NCBI GenBank assembly: GCA_964403795.1
Contig: CAYOHP010000077.1
Span: forward strand, 1 to 30,309
Origin: CAYOHP01 sp964403795 [NCBI: uncultured bacterium]
GTDB taxonomy: Bacteria; Muiribacteriota; UBA6191; CAZXTJ01
DNA: 30,309 nt
Direction of reading: 5' to 3'
Shown: positions 28,528 to 30,309 of the stretch, piece after piece
Layout of the letters: each line of letters starts with the position of its first letter
Numbering within the stretch: position 1 is the first letter of the stretch
The notes under the pieces: generated by a model
Told to the model about the DNA's origin: nothing
What the model saw: the letters and a program-made list of their open reading frames with translations, nothing else
The model's database searches: none
Position numbers and translations under genes: made by a program

Positions 28528-28557
28528 TTGTCCGGGTTCCGGGGGCCTTGGTATATT
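28528..28557 (+). promoter_or_regulatory. Promoter of the carrier protein and ketosynthase operon
   Basis: TTGTCC, an 18-base spacer and TATATT, the nearest to a standard sigma70 promoter in the window. Transcription would start near 28564, leaving a leader of about 84 bases before the ATG at 28648. Confidence 0.55.
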
Positions 28558-28647
28558 CGGCGCTCCCGCTCTAGGGGAGTGGTCCACGGCCCATCGGTCC
28601 CGCACCGAAGACCGTCGTCCGCAGGGAAAGACCGCAGGAGACCTTGA

Positions 28648-29025
28648 ATGGATAATCAGGAGATCTTCGAGAAGGTGCGGGAGTGCCTGGTCTCGGTGCT
28701 GGACGTCGATTCCGACGACGTGTCGCCCGCCTCCCGGCTGACCGAGGACCTCGACGCCGAGTCGATCGACTTCGTCGACATCATCTACCGGCTCGAGCAG
28801 ACCTTCCGGGTCAAGATCCCCCAGGGGGAGCTCTTCCCGCAGGAACTCGTCAGCAACAAGGAATTCGTCGAGGCCGGGGTCGTGACGGAAAAGGGGATCG
28901 CCGAGCTGCGCCGGCGCTATCCTTTCCTCGACCTCGCGGGTCGGACTTCGGTCCGGGTGACGGAACTGCCGAGTCTCTACACGGTGGAAATGTTGGTCCG
29001 TTACCTGACCAAGAAGGTGAGCTGA
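28648..29025 (+). CDS. Acyl carrier protein-like protein, extended
   Basis: A 125-residue carrier protein. The acidic ACP fold is clear (EIFEKVRECLVSVLDVDSDD, then LTEDLDAESIDFVDIIYRLE); Ser39 in DAESIDFVD is the expected phosphopantetheine site, matching D-S-L/I in ACPs. The next helix (QTFRVKIPQGELF) fits. Typical ACPs have about 80 residues; this one has about 45 extra at the end (KGIAELRRRYPFLDLAGRTS ... YTVEMLVRYLTKK), with the last helix looking like the usual ACP helix IV displaced by an insertion. CAGGAG lies 8 bases before the ATG. It is followed by ketosynthase-fold genes, so it serves a dedicated type II fatty acid or polyketide pathway, not housekeeping FabF synthesis, whose acpP normally sits with fabD/fabG. 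Confidence 0.85.
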   Translation: MDNQEIFEKVRECLVSVLDVDSDDVSPASRLTEDLDAESIDFVDIIYRLEQTFRVKIPQGELFPQELVSNKEFVEAGVVTEKGIAELRRRYPFLDLAGRTSVRVTELPSLYTVEMLVRYLTKKVS

Positions 29026-29085
29026 GTGGCAGTTCGGGCGGTCCTCGGTCGAGGGCAGCCCGGACTCGCCGATCCCCCGCCGTGA
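29026..29085 (+). CDS. Possible 19-residue coupling ORF between the carrier protein and ketosynthase genes
   Basis: GTG directly after the carrier protein's TGA opens a 19-codon frame (VAVRAVLGRGQPGLADPPP) whose TGA overlaps the GTG of the ketosynthase gene as GTGA. The ketosynthase start has no Shine-Dalgarno, so ribosomes may reach it through this frame. The peptide itself probably has no function. It may also be chance. Confidence 0.3.
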   Translation: MAVRAVLGRGQPGLADPPP

Positions 29086-30230
29086 CCGGTCGACGGAGCG
29101 TGGTGGTGACAGGCCTCGGTCTTTGCGTACCCGCAGGACCGGGGGTCGCCGCTGCCTTCGATGCCGCCCTGGCCGGTGTCTCTCCTGTAGGCCCGGGTCC
29201 CGCCGCCGGCTGGCCCGCCTCTCCCGTCACCGGGTTCGACCCGGTGACCGTGGTGGATCGCAAGAAGTCGCTCAAGCTCATGGGCCCCAACATGCAGTTC
29301 GCACTGGGCGCCGGCCGGGAGGCCTGGGCTGATGCCGGGCTGCCGCCCGAGGCCGCCCGCGACACCGGTACCGTGCTCGGGGTCCGGGTCCGGCCCGGCG
29401 ACTACGAGGAGCTGGTCAAGGTGGCCGAGCTCTCGCTGGCCGACGGAGCGTTCTCGCCCAGCCGGTTCGCAAGCGAGGCCGTGGAGGCCATCTTCCCCCT
29501 CTCCATGCTCCGCAACCTCCCCAACCTGGTGACCGCCCAGGTCACCATCCAGATGAGCCTGAAGGGCTTCACCGACAGCCTCACCTCCGGCGAGGCCTCC
29601 GGTCTCCAGGCCCTGATCGAAGGCACCGACGCCATCGCCCGCGGCGATGCCGACGTGGTGCTGGCCGGAGGGGCCGACGACCTGCTCGACCCCTTCAGCC
29701 TCGGGGTGGCGGTGGCCGCCCAGGAGCGGACCGTCGGCGCCACCCGGGTCCCGATGGGCCAGGGAGCCGCCATGCTGGTGCTCGAGGAAGCCGCCCACGC
29801 CCGGGACCGGGGCGCCCGGGTACTGGCCGAGGTCGCCGGGATCGGCGAGGGCTTCGAGTCGCGGAGCCCCGGGAACGGGCTGGCGGTGGCCATCCGCGCT
29901 GCCCTGGACGATACCGATCCGGATCGGGTCCAGACCCTCTGGTCCGATGCCTGTGGTCTGGCAGGGCGGGACGAGACCCAGGAACTGTCCCTGGCCGCCG
30001 TCTTCGGGTCCCGGCGGCCTGCGGCCTGCGGGCAGGCCGGGCGGCTCGGACACCTGGGAACCGCTTCGGGGGCCGTGGAGGCAGCCTTCCTGCTGGAGTC
30101 GCTGCGGCGGGGCCGGGTCCCCGGGGCGTCGGCGGTCGACACCGGTCCCGGCAGCCTGCACATGGCGGTCTCCGGGTCGCTGGCCGGCTCCCGGGCCGCG
30201 GTCCTGTTCCGGGCGGGAGCCCCCTCGTGA
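29082..30230 (+). CDS. Ketosynthase-fold protein with Glu in place of the catalytic Cys (chain-length-factor-like)
   Basis: A 382-residue thiolase-fold protein of the FabF/KS family (VVVTGLGLCVPAGPGVAAAF at the start, DADVVLAGGADDLLDPFSLG in the middle). The nucleophile motif, normally ACxSG, reads SGEASG: Glu171 stands where the active-site Cys should be. The first catalytic His (normally AHGT) is Cys291 (SDACGL), while the second is kept, His324 (LGHLGTASGA). It therefore cannot form an acyl-enzyme; the pattern is that of chain-length factors (KS-beta) or decarboxylating KSQ domains, in which the Cys is replaced by Gln or another residue. It would pair with the ketosynthase that begins 4 bases before its end. 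The GTG at 29082 has no Shine-Dalgarno and is probably translationally coupled. Family certain, partner role inferred. Confidence 0.85.
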   Translation: MTGRRSVVVTGLGLCVPAGPGVAAAFDAALAGVSPVGPGPAAGWPASPVTGFDPVTVVDRKKSLKLMGPNMQFALGAGREAWADAGLPPEAARDTGTVLGVRVRPGDYEELVKVAELSLADGAFSPSRFASEAVEAIFPLSMLRNLPNLVTAQVTIQMSLKGFTDSLTSGEASGLQALIEGTDAIARGDADVVLAGGADDLLDPFSLGVAVAAQERTVGATRVPMGQGAAMLVLEEAAHARDRGARVLAEVAGIGEGFESRSPGNGLAVAIRAALDDTDPDRVQTLWSDACGLAGRDETQELSLAAVFGSRRPAACGQAGRLGHLGTASGAVEAAFLLESLRRGRVPGASAVDTGPGSLHMAVSGSLAGSRAAVLFRAGAPS

Positions 30231-30309
30231 GCCGGGAGCCTCGGGTCGTGATCTCCGGGGTCGGGGCCGTGACGCCCCTGGCCGCGGGTTGGAAGCCGAC
30301 CTGGGAGGG
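30227..30309 (+). CDS. Ketosynthase (first 27 codons only, cut by window edge)
   Basis: The GTG at 30227 overlaps the previous stop as GTGA. The visible start, REPRVVISGVGAVTPLAAGW, is the N-terminal strand and loop typical of beta-ketoacyl synthases. Whether its active-site Cys is present lies beyond the window. If it is, this and the previous protein would form a KS/chain-length-factor pair. Confidence 0.8.
   Translation, partial: MSREPRVVISGVGAVTPLAAGWKPTWE

Noticed and set aside
1-30309. Mobile element, prophage, CRISPR or RNA gene
   Set aside because: No transposase, integrase, terminal inverted repeats, regular spacer array, tRNA cloverleaf or rRNA sequence was seen, and base composition looks even.

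Overview
This is about 30 kb of very GC-rich bacterial DNA (my visual estimate is near 70% GC) holding 23 protein-coding genes, two of them cut by the window edges, plus two short possible leader ORFs. I see no rRNA, tRNA, CRISPR array, transposase or phage gene. The mix of an ECF sigma/anti-sigma pair, membrane Ser/Thr kinases with large outer domains, an FHA-sigma54 activator, a bacterial GIDE (Mulan-like) protein, class III cyclases fused to repeat domains and many secreted orphan proteins suggests a large-genome environmental bacterium, for example Planctomycetota, Myxococcota or Acidobacteriota. No marker gene fixes the phylum. It looks chromosomal.

Layout. At 1-679 is the N-terminal part of nagA (minus), divergent from an ECF sigma factor and its long membrane anti-sigma factor (760-3030). 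From 3228 to 10332 come mostly orphan envelope proteins: a secreted protein, a DUF3592-like membrane protein, a minus-strand repeat-like protein with no normal start codon, a 935-aa exported coiled-coil protein, a small membrane protein and a GIDE-domain protein. From 10382 to 20130 is a signalling block: a receptor-like Ser/Thr kinase, an FHA-sigma54 activator read toward it, a lipoprotein with an Arg-Ser repeat, a Nudix hydrolase behind a possible leader ORF, a secreted M36-like metalloprotease, and a second receptor kinase with FN3-like and beta-sandwich outer regions. From 20219 to 22298 are an NTF2/SnoaL-like protein, a degenerate FGE-sulfatase-fold protein and a His-rich small protein. 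From 22416 to 26588 is a three-gene cyclase operon in which two proteins are degenerate cyclases and the third keeps the full catalytic set. Then come a Pro-rich secreted protein and a J-domain protein (minus). From 28648 to the right edge a thiotemplate operon begins: a carrier protein, a ketosynthase-fold protein with Glu in place of the catalytic Cys, and the first codons of another ketosynthase.

Regulatory pattern. Almost every gene or gene pair has a TANNNT hexamer, often inside GCTACNNT, just upstream. In several cases the hexamer ends only 6-7 bases before the start codon, which suggests leaderless mRNAs. Most gene pairs that converge end within 10 bp of each other or overlap. The longest stretches without a called gene are 14509-14750 (divergent promoter region), 3031-3227 and 17293-17475; none exceeds 300 bases.

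The best candidates for something new are the cyclase/pseudo-cyclase operon, the carrier protein with its Glu-type ketosynthase partner, the kinase facing an FHA-sigma54 activator, and the 30-31 base hairpin repeat on both sides of the SnoaL-like gene.
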